64,000 nt of DNA from Rhea pennata (lineage: Eukaryota; Chordata; Aves; Rheiformes; Rheidae), in contig NC_084702.1 in NCBI RefSeq assembly GCF_028389875.1, positions 41,973,053 to 42,037,052 on the forward strand. Reading direction: 5' to 3'. Numbering within the stretch: position 1 is the stretch's first letter; each line of letters begins with the position of its first letter. The notes under the pieces were generated by a model. The model did not search any database. It had not been told where the DNA came from and was given only the letters and a program-made list of their open reading frames with translations. Both the position numbers and the translations under genes were made by a program. This document shows positions 27,201-38,900 of the stretch, piece by piece.

Positions 27201-27279
27201 TACGTCACTCGGCTGTTTCCGTCTCCCAGCCCGTGCTGCTTCCCTCAGTCGGTGCCACTTACGGTACCAAACCAACCCA
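21263..27279. other. Upstream non-coding stretch
   Basis: This is mostly AT-rich DNA with no recognised gene. GC content rises mildly at 25800-26350, where frames open on both strands (about 165 codons on + and 147 on -). These overlap antisense, have no family signature and are not flanked by clear splice sites, so they are not called. From about 27030 the sequence grades into the NREP CpG island. Confidence 0.6.
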
Positions 27280-27717
27280 GGCAGCTCCTGCGAGGCTCGC
27301 GGGGCCCTGCTCGCGCGCCCGGCCCGGCCGCGGCACCTGCGCGGGCGCGGAGCTGCGCCTGCGGCGGTCGCGCCCCGGCTCGCTGCCCCTCGCCGCGGGC
27401 TCCCGGCCGCCGCGGGCGCCCCCTCCTCCCCGCCCACCATTTTCTCTCCTCTCAGACAGGCAGCGGCACAGGCGAGGCGAAGCGGCGCGCGGCTGCCGCT
27501 GCCTCCGTCTCCCTCCCCTTCTCCTCAGATGCCCTTTGCTGCCGCTGCTGCAGGGTTATTATTACAGTACGCGGCTGTTCCCTCCCCCCGCGCCGCTCCG
27601 CGCCGCTGGCACGGCGCCGCGGCTGTGCAGCGCCTTGGCCCCGCTCCGCGCCTGGCCGCCGCCCAAGCGCGCGCGAGGCGCTGCCGTGTGGGGACCGCCA
27701 GGCCCCGCGCGCGCGGA

Positions 27718-27912
27718 GGATACCAACGGCTGCGCGGGCGGCGGCGCCAACGGCCGCGCGCGCGCGCGGGACGCCAACGGCCGCGCGCGCGCGGGGGACA
27801 CCAACGGCCGCGCGGGCGGCGGCGCCAACGGCCGCGCGCGCGCGGGGGACACCAACGGCCGCGCGGGCGGCGGCGCCAACGGCCGCGCGCGCGGGCGGGG
27901 GACACCAACGGC
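27718..27912. repeat. GC-rich minisatellite, 51-bp higher-order unit
   Basis: The core CCAACGGCCGCGCG-like block occurs eight times, starting at 27723, 27747, 27774, 27801, 27825, 27852, 27876 and 27905. Spacings are 24, 27, 27, 24, 27, 24 and 29 bp. A 24+27 pair forms a 51-bp higher-order unit, seen as GGGGGACACCAACGGCCGCG at 27793 and 27844. Alternating CG runs between cores could favour Z-DNA. It is probably a variable-number repeat inside the NREP promoter island. Confidence 0.93.
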
Positions 27913-28067
27913 CGCCCGCCCGCCGCGCCGCTCCCCACCGGGCGCCCCCGGCCGCGGCCCCGGCGGAGCGCGGCGGAGCGCGGCGGCGGCGGGCGGGCAG
28001 GCAGCGGGGGGACGCGGGGCTGCGGATTATTGCAGACTAAGCAGTCTGGCGCTGCGGCGGCGGCGGC

Positions 28068-28105
28068 GGGCGGGGGGAGGCCGGCGGCGGGCGGGGGGCG
28101 GGGGG
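28068..28105 (+). promoter_or_regulatory. G-quadruplex-prone G-run cluster
   Basis: G runs of three or more occur at 28068-28070, 28072-28077, 28089-28091, 28093-28098 and 28100-28105. Most are separated by single C residues. This fits the usual G-quadruplex pattern except for one longer spacer, and it also provides overlapping GC boxes. It lies on the coding strand upstream of the NREP TATA motif. Confidence 0.6.
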
Positions 28106-28342
28106 AGCGCGCGTGTGTAAGGAGGGCCGAGCGGGGAGGGGGAGCGCTGGCAGGCGGCCAGCTGCCATCAGAATTAGCTCATTGTTCAATATAACCAGCA
28201 CTGGCAACCAAAACCCAGCCCGAGCGAGAGAGACTTTCCCCCAGCCACCCCCACCCCTTTTTCTTTTTTCTCCAAGGCTGCACTTTGGAAGAGGTGCAGT
28301 CATTCTTCCCCACACCCCCTACCCTCTCTCCACTCCCCCAAC

Positions 28343-28348
28343 TATAAA
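28343..28348 (+). promoter_or_regulatory. NREP: TATA box, candidate NREP core promoter
   Basis: TATAAA sits after a pyrimidine-rich stretch, downstream of the CpG island. A start 25-30 nt further on, near 28370, would give a first exon of about 75 nt ending at the donor at 28446. A SOX-like CATTGTTC motif lies upstream at about 28179-28187. An alternative is that transcription starts inside the island and this sequence is intronic, because TTTGTGTTTCAG at 28386-28397 also looks like an acceptor. Confidence 0.5.
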
Positions 28349-28369
28349 TTCCCTTCTGTAGCATGCTGC

Positions 28370-28445
28370 CCTTTTTTAATCCACATTTGTGTTTCAGATC
28401 ATGTAGAAAGGACAGAAAGTGAGCAGGGAGCGGGGGCTTTTGTCT
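28370..28445 (+). other. NREP: NREP exon 1, non-coding
   Basis: The 3' boundary is a strong donor, GTAAGTAT at 28446. The 5' end is uncertain. It is either a TATA-directed start near 28370 or, if this is an internal exon, the acceptor at 28396-28397. The segment has no useful coding frame and contains a start-stop ATGTAG. It is placed as NREP 5' UTR because the next + strand exon, 1.5 kb downstream, carries the NREP start codon. Confidence 0.65.
28401..28406 (+). promoter_or_regulatory. NREP: Start-stop upstream ORF (ATGTAG)
   Basis: An ATG followed immediately by TAG lies in the predicted 5' UTR, with A at -3. Start-stop elements of this kind can stall initiating ribosomes and lower downstream translation. 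The effect here is inference and depends on exon 1 being transcribed from upstream of this point. Confidence 0.4.
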
Positions 28446-29933
28446 GTAAGTATATGCAATTCCAATCCACAGATTTTTTTTTATTTTATTAATTCTTTCT
28501 CTCTTTCTTTGTTTCTTTTCATTTCCTTTTGCCCTTAGCTGGACTTTGCTGCAGCTTGCCTTCCCCCCTCTCGGTGCACGTTTCCAAGCAGGCTTTCTTA
28601 AAGAAGATGAGAAACGTGCAGTATATATATTTAACTCTTTGTCTTTATGCTTTAAGGCTGGATTTCTAGGCTGGGTTTTTTTCTCCACACATTCAAGGGG
28701 AGATGTGAAGTGCTTTTCTAAAACTGCCTTTTTTTTTGTTGTTTGTTTGTTTTTCTTTTTCTTTTTTTTTTTTTTTTTTGGCTTTTGCACTCCAAAGACA
28801 CTAAAATGCATTTTTTGAACTTAATGCACTTTGCTTTTTTAGCATGCATGCAAGGCTCTCGGATTGGCTTTTCGTCTCTTTTCTTCTCCCTTGTAAAACG
28901 AATCTCCCTCTTCTCCGCCCTGACACTGGATTCCTCTCAGGCTGCTGGGGTTTATTTTTAGAAAGCAGTCATTCTTGCAACAGCCTTCTGCATTTTTGCA
29001 TGTGCAGCAGTTAAATTTTGGGTGGTTCTTTTGAAAACAAACTGAAACAAAACAAACGTATTTTGGTGTACATTTAGTGGTGTGCTTTCTTCCAAATGTT
29101 TCTATGTACATCGATAGGTATATGAGTTTGCAATTTTATATTCAATACGTATGTATGTGTTTGTGTGTAAACATATGACTCATACCTAATTACATTTCAT
29201 ACATACACACTATAGGTAAGAAATATATAATCAGTAGAAGAGAACTTTAATTTTTGTCACAGATGAAATCTGATAAAGGAGGTATGCTACAAATACAGTC
29301 AATTAAGAGAGCACTAATTTAAGGTACTGTTTAAATGAGATGGCACCTACTCTTCTTTCTTTTTTCCTCCTTATTTAAAATAGGGGTGTGTGTGTGTCTT
29401 TGTGTGTGTGTGGAACAGAGGGAGAAAGAAAACTGGAGGTTATGTAATGCAGTGCCATTTCCAAAAATACCTACTCTCTGGGCCGTTGCATTGTGAAAGC
29501 CTAACACTGTTATACTTATCTCTTGATTGCAAAAAAATACATATTGTAGTATGTCCACGAACAATGGACCACCTTTACAGTAAGCATAGGATGATAGGTT
29601 TTTGTCCTCTTGGTTGATTTTTAAGTGTGTTAACCATTAGGTATAGTGCTCTTCAGAGATGTACAAAGTGCTAAGAATAGCGTAGGGTTTTGCAAATCCA
29701 GGTACCAGGGATTCCTTTGTCCTATATTTAAGCCTACAGACCACTGAAGTGCAGAGAAGCATGATATATATAAGCGTACATGTGGTTAGAATAATTTGCA
29801 TGACTTTAATCTTAACCACTGAAGCTTATACTTGGCTCATTCACTTTTATGCTGGCAAAAAGCCTTTTAAATGTTGCGACAGTTGGACTTAAAGTATTTT
29901 TTTCTTTTTTTTGTTTTTTTAAATTACTTTCAG
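28446..29933 (+). other. NREP: NREP intron 1
   Basis: This is a GT-AG intron of 1488 bp. It is T-rich near its start, with a run of 19 T at 28762-28780 inside a longer T/G stretch, and has a GT-rich microsatellite at 29385-29413. It ends with a T-rich tract and TTTCAG at 29933. No gene is recognised inside it. Confidence 0.7.
29385..29413. repeat. (GT)n microsatellite
   Basis: Two GT-repeat blocks interrupted by CTTT lie inside NREP intron 1. Confidence 0.8.
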
Positions 29934-29996
29934 ATTGTTCTCCTTGTGCTACTTGAGAGAAACTGCAGTCCCAAGACTTAACAGAATCTAAAAATG
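29934..29996 (+). other. NREP: NREP exon 2 with start codon at its end
   Basis: The exon is 63 nt, bounded by an acceptor (T-rich tract, TTTCAG at 29933) and a donor (GTAAGA at 29997). Its last three bases are the ATG. An in-frame TAA at 29979-29981 lies six codons upstream, so the CDS cannot extend further 5'. After splicing the start reads AAAAATGG, with A at -3 and G at +4, the G being supplied by exon 3. A start codon alone at the end of an exon matches the gene structure I recall for mammalian NREP. Confidence 0.9.
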
Positions 29997-32900
29997 GTAA
30001 GAATTAGTTACTTTAGCAAAGAATCAGTGATTTCTTTTTTAAAATATACATGTAAGCCTTCTTTCCACATCCCCAACACCCATTTATAAATATGACCTAT
30101 ATTAGACATACTTTTTGAGATTATGGGGATTTGCCACACAATGATTGATGTACTCTGAAAACCTCCATATGCTGGATCTCTGATTTTAATGCATTTTTTG
30201 AATAAAAGAACTGAAATCTCTCTTTGTGCAGTAAGGCTTATTTAATTGAAACAATAAGTGTTTAGAATATTACGAAAAATACACATCATAACACACATAG
30301 GAATACATATAGACAAAGCAGTATCCAGTAACTCCACTTCTCCCTCCTTCCTCCCTCCCCAAAAAAGAAGAAATAGGTCACTGCGCTTAGTATGTGAAAC
30401 AGATTTAATGTTCTGTGAGGGAAGTGCATAAAATACAAACTTATATTTTTAGTAAATTTTTCAGAATGCTGTTCTTCTGTGGTAAGGATCTGTTTCAGAA
30501 AAAAAGGCTAGGCCTCAGCCTAACTGAGCTTACAAGCACTTAGTTGCAACAGTATTGCAACAATTATCTGTTTCCTTCACTACTAATTGTATGTATATTT
30601 TTACTGGTTTATAGCCTATTTGTTAAAATATAAGATACTATTGGTGATGTACCTAATTTTAAGGATGAAGCATATTATAGTAAACACTCTCTAAATATGG
30701 TATTCTCTGAGAAAGGTTATGTGCCTCAGAATCAGCAGGACAAAGAAAATTTTTACTTAAAGGGTAGGTAAAACAGGCAGAATTAGATTTGCTTATATAT
30801 GTAGACATACAGCATTTTTGATTGAAGATGCAGCTATTACTGAACTATGTCTGAATATACATATTCACGTAAATGTGATGTATGTTGGGTGCTATGTCAT
30901 ACCACTTGCATGGTCAAAAATCTGCTAATTTGTACTAGCAGCAATAGCTAGTCTGAAGTAGCTTTGCATAGGGAGTGCATTGGCACCGAATGCTTTCCAA
31001 AATGTGAGGCTCTCAAGGACGTAATATTATAAAGATGGAGTTAAAGAAATTGCATAAATTATTTTATGCTTGTCTGCGTCTTTGGAGTTGTTTTGGTGGG
31101 AGGTGGGGAGTGAAGCAAAGAACATTTTAAAGTAAGAAAATGCATAATCTCTCATAAAATCTTTTTTTCTGTTTGATTCCTTGTTTTATATAATTTCTAT
31201 CTGCAGAAACTAATTTGCAAATTCTGGAGTTTTAGTCTGTTCTGGAACCTACTTTTATCAAAATGCTTTGCTCATCTGTATATAAATGAATAGCTGGGGG
31301 TGGGGAATTAAAAGGGAAATGATTCATTTAAGCTGTGAATAGAAATCATGTTAAAATACATTCTGTTCACACAACTGTGGAATATTGGATAAAGAGGCAA
31401 CTGTTTTCCTACCAACACCAAGGTGACAATCAGCCCACATTTTGAGATAGTATGCAGGCTGTTATGTGCAATATATGACTATCTATGGAACAAAAGATTA
31501 TTTTAAGTTTTATTGGGCATAAAATAGCCATTGATTTTTACCAGCAGATGGTTCTATAAAACTAGCAAGGTTCCTGTAGTAATCAGTGAAATCATTTTTT
31601 TTTTTTTAAGCCAGCTTGTAGGCCAGAACATAAAATACAACTTCGAACTATCCAAATGCAGAAAATCAAACGTAATTACCGATCTGTTTATTTTTTCTAT
31701 TGTTAGTTCTGAGTGTAAGATAAATTAAAATCTTACTTGGCTGTTCTTGAAAAGTTTTGTATTTGTTCTGAAAATCCTTAATTCCTTCTTTGTTGTTGTT
31801 TTTGTTGATCAGAATTTCAATCTAAGAAAGATGAGATTTTTGCCCCCACTTACAGGCTTGCTTAAGATGTGAGACTTGGCAGAACTTCTTCCCCTACCAC
31901 CACCCTTCCCTTCCTTCCCTCCACGTTCCCCCCCCCCCCTTTTTTACTTTTGGCACAATAACAACGAATGAAATGAAGTCAGACCACTGACATACTTTCC
32001 TTACAGGAGTGGACACACTTGTCTTTGGCATAGTTCTTGTGTTTATTCTAAATCTCTCTGTAACCATTCTAATGTGCAGGAAAAATTCTTCTTTACATAT
32101 TTACATAATCAACACTTTCTACACTAAAATCCATAATTGTCAAAGTGTTGTTTTTAATACACCAGCCCATGCAAGGGGCTCTATTCTGCTTCTGAAGTCA
32201 GGAAGAATTTAGCTGTTACATTTCACCAGGCTGAACTAAACTTTAAAAAAGGGGAAAATATGTAATGTTTATTGCTTTGCTAAACTGAAGATATATTAAT
32301 GATTTAGTTAAGCTTACAGTAAAATTAAGAGTGGTTAGAATAAGCTTGTTGAATGAGAACAAATTAATTCTTGGTTTAACTCCACTGTTTTAACTTCTCA
32401 TTTCTTAATGTTCTTATTCCATAAAGTATCTCTTAAAGTTCTTAAAAACAAAACTCCTCTAGAAGGTTCGTTTTAAATCTGCTTCGCCTTTCCCTAGACT
32501 TGGAGTTACGGTTTGCTCATACCTAGTTAATGAATCTTTCTTAGAGCTGTATAGTATTTAAATCATAGTAATGTAAAGAGAAATAAAAGGCAAAACAGAC
32601 TGCTTTCTTACGAAAATTTTAACTCATGGATGTTTGAACCATCTTGCACAAGAACACCTGACATTTAAGAATCAGTCCTTACTTGTGTAAAATTTATTTG
32701 CTTGCAAAGTGACCCCTGAAGGAGGAAAGAATTTTTCATATTTTTCTGCAGTGTAGAAAGGCCTGAGATTATTTTTTTCCCAATTATTATTTTTATTTGA
32801 AATGCTGGAAATTCAGTACACTACCTTCCTGGAAAATGCTGTATGTTGTAACATACAAAGCTAGATTTCACTGCTAATTAAGAAAAGATATGGGTTCTAA

Positions 32901-35900
32901 TTAAAAAAAAAATAAAATTGTACTGTAATTGTGTTTAAAATGTATTCAGGCTATGTAATCCAGTCATTGTAATAAAGTCTTTTGTAGGAAGACATAAAAT
33001 AAGTCTAATAAATCCAGTTTTTTGTGACCTCCAAAGACAACTCTTAGCAAAACCAGAAAATGCAGTTATTCTTAAGGTAACAGTTTTAAAAAAAAAAGAA
33101 AAAAAGAAAGAAAAATCAAACGGACCTTTTATTCAGTTCAAAAAGTGGTCTGTTTCATTTTAAAAGCAATCAGGTGTGTCCTTTTATCCCCGTTGTTCCC
33201 ACTGCAGTTCATTTCTGGACTTCAAGTTCAGTAGTGAGAGTTTGCAGTGCTGGTGCTAAGGAATTTAAATGGCAGGTTTATCAGTAACTAATAAATGTGT
33301 GTATCAGTAAACAGATATATTCTTTATAATTTAATTTTGGCCTACCTGAAGACAAAGAAACAAAAAATATTCTAGAGCAGCTCATTATTTTTGTTCCAAC
33401 TTGCTATGGTTTGATGGCTTCCTTCTAAAACACTACCGCGGTGGAACTGCAGAGGTGTCCTGCTAGATAGCTACATCATCCTGGAGCAAAAGACCCCCAA
33501 AGGAGGTCAGTGGGCTGAACATTTCTGTAGCATATCCTTGTCCCAACTGGATCAGTTTCGAGACTGCTTTATAATTTGCATTCTCTGCATTTTACAGTCT
33601 TACTTGGGGGGGGGGGGAAGGAGAGAGAAGAAGGAAAAATGGGATAGTGGCCTCTTGGAGAGGAAAAACAACTGGAGGAAAGTTTTTTTTCATCAAAGTC
33701 AAAGAAATGACAGCCTGCATTTGGATGAAGGAGAAAAAATGGCCAACCCATTCTTTTTTGTAGTTCAAGGGAAATGTATAATGTCTTTTAAGTTAGGTTA
33801 ATGTGCATATGAGAGAGAGAGAGTTTATATTTAAGATTTCAGCCTGACTGATGTCTTCAGTCATGAAGGATGTTTTTTCAGTGGGTGATCTGTGTTCATA
33901 AAATGACTTTGTTGTTGTTTTAACAAAAATAAGCTCAAAGTTCACAGCTTTAGGATAATCTGTGGAAACTGGAGACTGGGATTTGTCTGACAGAAGCAGA
34001 CGTTATTATGTGCTTTTTATATGCTCTGAGGAATAGGAGGAATGAGATACGAGCATGAGGCATTGAGTGCAGCCTCATACTAGATACACACTGGGCAAGT
34101 GTAACTCCTGGTTCTGGCATGAGAAAACTTACACTACCTTGTTTCCTGTGCCTGGATCTGGAATTGAATTCTCTTTTGTTCTCCTTTATGATAGTTCAGA
34201 ATTGTATAAAGCTGTAGAAATAAATTGGATCTGATTCTGTTTGTGTGTAGCAAGGGTAGAATCTGGTCAAAAAAGTTATGGAGAGGGATGACAGTTGAGC
34301 AGTTTTGGCTGTCTCAGTAGGTATTGTGCTTTCTTAGTATGCTCATGTATTGTATATGAAGGATACATTTGATGCAATTTGTCCTACACTACTTGATTAC
34401 TGAAAACTTAGGAAGAGTTGAGGCCTTTCCAGCTTACAAAATAAATAAGTAAAAATAAAAACACAGCCTTTTCAATACTTTTGCTAATTCAGCTGTTCAG
34501 TTGTGCAGACAAAACATTTACTTGATTACAGCTAGAACAGTTCAAAGTGGAGTTTAAAAAAAATATTTTTGTGCAAGGCAGATACTGTGGTTATTTCTGT
34601 GATACAACTCACGTGTACATTTAAAAACAAAGAAACTATCTATGTATGTGTGTGTTTAGATAGTCACAAATATCCACACTCAGGCTACTAAAATTTTAGA
34701 ACTAGGGACCAGCGTACTGCATCTGAACAGGACTGTGTTGACAACTGGATTGGAAGTTTGAGTAATACTTTGTCTTTTCCCAGGACAAGTCTTTACTAAG
34801 CCTTTTTCACAAAGGCTGAAATGCAGGGAAATCAAAAATCACATACCACCTGTAATATTACATGGTTATGACACTTTGCTTTTTAAAGATTGGGAGCAAA
34901 AATCCTTGCCAATGAACAGATTTTTTTTTTTTCATTGTAATACTGCTACCTCACACCTGAGCTCTGATCATTGTGTGTATAGCTAAAGAGAGAGGAGAGA
35001 GACTACTTCTAGCAGCCCCAGAACAACTTAATAAAATAGTTCACGTAGACAGTGTCATTGACTGGGACAAGATATTTTAATAAAAATATTTTTAAATATT
35101 TGTATTTTGTTTTTATTTCAAAGATCTATTCACTCTGATACCTCATTAAACCATATTGGTTGAGGGTACAATCTGGAAAGGTGCAAAAATGTTCTTTTCG
35201 AATGTTTAATGTGGAATGATACTATGAATCATTGAGTGTTATATGAAATTCGATTTAGACTGCTGGTCTGGCAAATTCACTGTAGCACTACTGAATGAGT
35301 CCCTATGTAGATGTTCCTGTGAGGGCTACTGATGTTTCCTTCTGTAAATACTGAATTTTAAAAAAGCATCAACCCTCAAAATATGTAACATTTTTTTCAT
35401 CCTGCAAGAAGAAATGTTTCTGGAGTAATTTTGTGAACACTAACCTTCTTGTCTCTCTACTTGCATCCATAGCTTTGTGGGAACGTGTTCAAAAAAAGTT
35501 CAGCGAAATTTTGTATATTCTCCCTGAAGGTAGTGTAAGCCTTGGCTTAATATGCACATTACCAGAAAGAACTCCTGAATTCTTAAAACATTACTGTTCA
35601 GAAAGCACACATTGCCATCTTACAGCTACTCAAAAAGATTAAGTTAGAGAGGTACAAATCTTCCTTCTTTATTTTGACATGAATATATCAGTGATGAATC
35701 TTCCAGCATGAAATGGTGTGAGTTTAAATAACTCTATTGCTGTTGGCAGAAGAAAATCCTGTGGAAATTTTCTCACCTTTAATTTCTCAGTTAAGTAATT
35801 AAGTAAGAAAACAAAACAAAACAAAAAAAACTTGTCAAGCAAAATTGTTTTACTTCATGTTTACCGATTAGGTAAATCCTAGAATCCATATGTATTTGAT

Positions 35901-38900
35901 TATTTACAATATATATAATATATATGATACAGTTTAGGTTATGCTCTCGTATTTGGAGTAACAATAAAGTAGTAAACATTAAATGATGGTAGATGCAGGT
36001 GATATGGTGACTGTGCAGGTAAATGTACCATAATGCTTTCAAGCCTCTGCTACAGTATCATCACCTGTGGCCATTACATCTCTTAATAAGGTAAGTGCTG
36101 TCTGTACAATGTAGTTTTTGTCCCTCATTTCTGAGAGCACCAGTGAGGCCTTTAATATTTGCCTGAAATATGCTGGTTGGGCAAGAGGTTGGTATCCTGT
36201 GACGGGTAAGACTTTCACTGCAGGGATTCACAGGAAAGTGGTCAGCAGAGCTAGTGTGCTTGCCACCACTTGGAGAACATCCATGTGGATGCCTAGTCAT
36301 ATCTCTGGTATGTGCAAGAAATTTAAGTGAAATAATAATAAAAAAAAACTTAATCCAAAATCGTATATTCTTCTGTAGGTTGCCGTACACAGACCACTTG
36401 TTTAGAAAATTTATTGGAAGTTTAAGAAAATGAAGCATACTTTGAGATTCAGTTTGGTGTATACCTTTTGTGTCCCTCAAAATTGAAAAGAGGGAATTAG
36501 GAGAGCATGCAAGAGAAGTGTCTTTCTGCACTTTCTCTCTTTTTGTTCTTCCTTGAGGATTCCATTAGTGGCTGCTATTCTTGCTGGTCTTCCCCTTGCA
36601 GTACTTGGTCAATGTTAGGTACAAAGCTACCTGAGAAGCTGAGCATGCAGCCCTTGGCCCTGAATTTTGCTGCTATACTATATGTTCACCGAACAGAGAC
36701 TTGCATTTGCTTCTGCAGCTACTGTCAAGTACAAGTAGCCACTAATTAGATGTTTCACTGCCTACTTGTGCTTGAAGAGTCCGTGATGACCTCACAAGCA
36801 TGTGCCTGAAAACTCAAATCCTGTTCTAATTTTCAGGCCTGTTATAGTTGGTTGTCTGTGTGTGCATGTTAATACCTTAAGTAATATAACAAAAGCTATC
36901 GCTGCAGTACACAGACAAAATTAAGAGAAAAAGGTGTTGGGTTGCATAGGTTTTTGAGTTTGTTTTTCTGGAGGGGTTATTTAGTTATTTCAATTTCTGC
37001 AACGCTTTATAGTATTTTTTTGGTGGAATGAAGTAATTTACAATTGTTTTACTGGTTAATGGAAGTTTCCATATAATATAATGCTAATTTCCCCAGCTTA
37101 TTCAAGAAAAATATTTGTGATTCTTTTCATTTCAAGGAGAGTGATTCTTTTTGTTTCAAGAGTTTCCCATCTCTAGTGATGGGAAACTTTGTTAAATTCA
37201 TGAATTCAGTCAGAAGTTGGATGAGCATTTATGACAATGTTCACAGTATAAGATTTGTTTTCTTTTGCTCCTGTTCTTCATATGCACAGTAAATATTAAC
37301 AGTGCTTTGCAATGGCTCTTGCATGCTTAATGAAGAAAAAGATCAGCCTGAGAGCACTTGTAGCACACAGGCTAGATTCATCTTGAGTAGTAAGGAGAAG
37401 TGCAAATTGATCTTTGTGTCAGAAAATTGCATTACGCTCAGGTGGTGTGGGGAGGATTTCTCTCCAGGGAAGAATGAAGTGTTTTCTATAACTAACTCAT
37501 TCAGTACGCCAGAAGACAACTAAAGTTTTTGTCGAAGGGATCTTACCAGCTGAAGAATTTGGTGGGAGTGTACTGGCTACATTCAAGCTAGTTTAGCTTG
37601 TGTTCTGGCCTCTTCAGAACCATACTCACTTCTGGAGGCCAGTAGTCGCTTAAGAGGCCCCTCAGTGGAAAAATGTGTTTACTCTGGGCACCTAGTCTTC
37701 ACCAGAATCCTTTCTGGCAGCAAGATGCTCTGAAGCATTAAAGTATATCAGTCTTAAAACCATGTTTTTAATGAATTTTGTACAGCCACTGAGATGTTGC
37801 TTCTACATGTTGTAGAAAGGTGTAAATACATACATAAAATATGAAATGGTACATTATATTGTGGAGGAAAATAAGAGCGAGTTCTTTGAAGAAGCTAAAG
37901 AAGATGAGCCAATGCAGGAGACTATATAGTAGCAGATAGTTCAATGTCACCGGGAAAACATTGTAGAAGAAGATGGATTTATATGAGAAGTTTTGTATTT
38001 GAAACCTAGGAAAATTACTTCCAAGGTCACTTCCTGATGTTGTATAAGGAAGGAGCAGATGACATCCTATTCTATGAAAGTGACAGAAACTGAAGAAGTA
38101 ATGAAAAAAAGACTGCAGAAAACCCTGATGAATAAGCTTGCTAATTCATCTAGAGCGTGGAGAGGGGAATGCAAGAAAAAGCTTACTTGTCTCATTTAGG
38201 CTTTTTCATCTCTGTGTGGTTGTGAGCTTGAGTCATCAGACGGGGAGGAATAATATCTTGCCCATGAAAAGGCAGAGCCAGCGAAGGATGCTGATGCACA
38301 GAAGGCAAAGGGAAGTTCAGGTGTGCAGCTGTCCTGCCAATACTCTGCCATGTATCAGCTCTTCATGTAGCGGCAGGTAAAGCCTAGCCAAAAAGGCTGG
38401 CTGGAACAGACCCAGTACAGAAGAGAACAATTGTATAATTGTTCGTCAGTTTTCTCAAACCATATATCTCCATCTGCCTGCTGCAAGGAAGTAACCAAAT
38501 GCTAAATGACTCTCTCTGCTGATTTTTTGAATGTTCATGGCACTGATCTGGAAAGCAGCATTGCTAGAAATACCTGCTCTCCTGCCTTATATTGAAGATG
38601 TGAAGACAGAGACACAAGAGGCTCAAACTTGTGATGGAGAACCGTGCAAGAACGGCAATCAAGTTCATCAAGTTGAAAAACCTCACACCTGTTAAGCCAT
38701 TTATTCATGATGCTTTTAAATGCTTAATTAAGTTTGCATTTTAACTTGGGAGACTTGTGGTTTCTGTTAGTTTAATATTGAAAGCTTTGACAATGAGCCT
38801 GTTTCTGAACTAGCCTGTCAAGACAGCAGCATCCTATTTAATCGTGACTACAGCTTCTTAAATACAAAAAAGATTCACGAAAACTTCAGTCACCCTTTGA

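Larger units (their letters stand above)
27280..28165. promoter_or_regulatory. NREP: CpG island, NREP promoter region
   Basis: GC content and CpG density jump sharply here compared with the depleted flanks, and stay high for about 0.9 kb. The island contains many GC-box-like GGGCGGGG runs, a GC-rich minisatellite (27718-27912) and a G-run cluster (28068-28105). It ends about 200 bp before the TATA motif and 280 bp before the first NREP donor site. Position and composition fit a housekeeping-type or developmental promoter for NREP, possibly bidirectional. Long open frames on both strands here result from the lack of AT-rich stop codons and are not genes. Confidence 0.85.

Noticed and set aside
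27063..28194. Three overlapping + strand frames of 315-343 codons in the NREP CpG island
   Set aside because: All three frames and parts of the minus strand are open at once, which is expected in very GC-rich DNA with a period near a multiple of three. No domain is visible, and the Asn-Gly-Arg-type repeat is simply the minisatellite translated.
28179..28811. 210-codon minus-strand frame over NREP exon 1 and intron 1
   Set aside because: Its Lys-rich N-terminus is just the antisense of a poly-T tract. It is a composition artefact.
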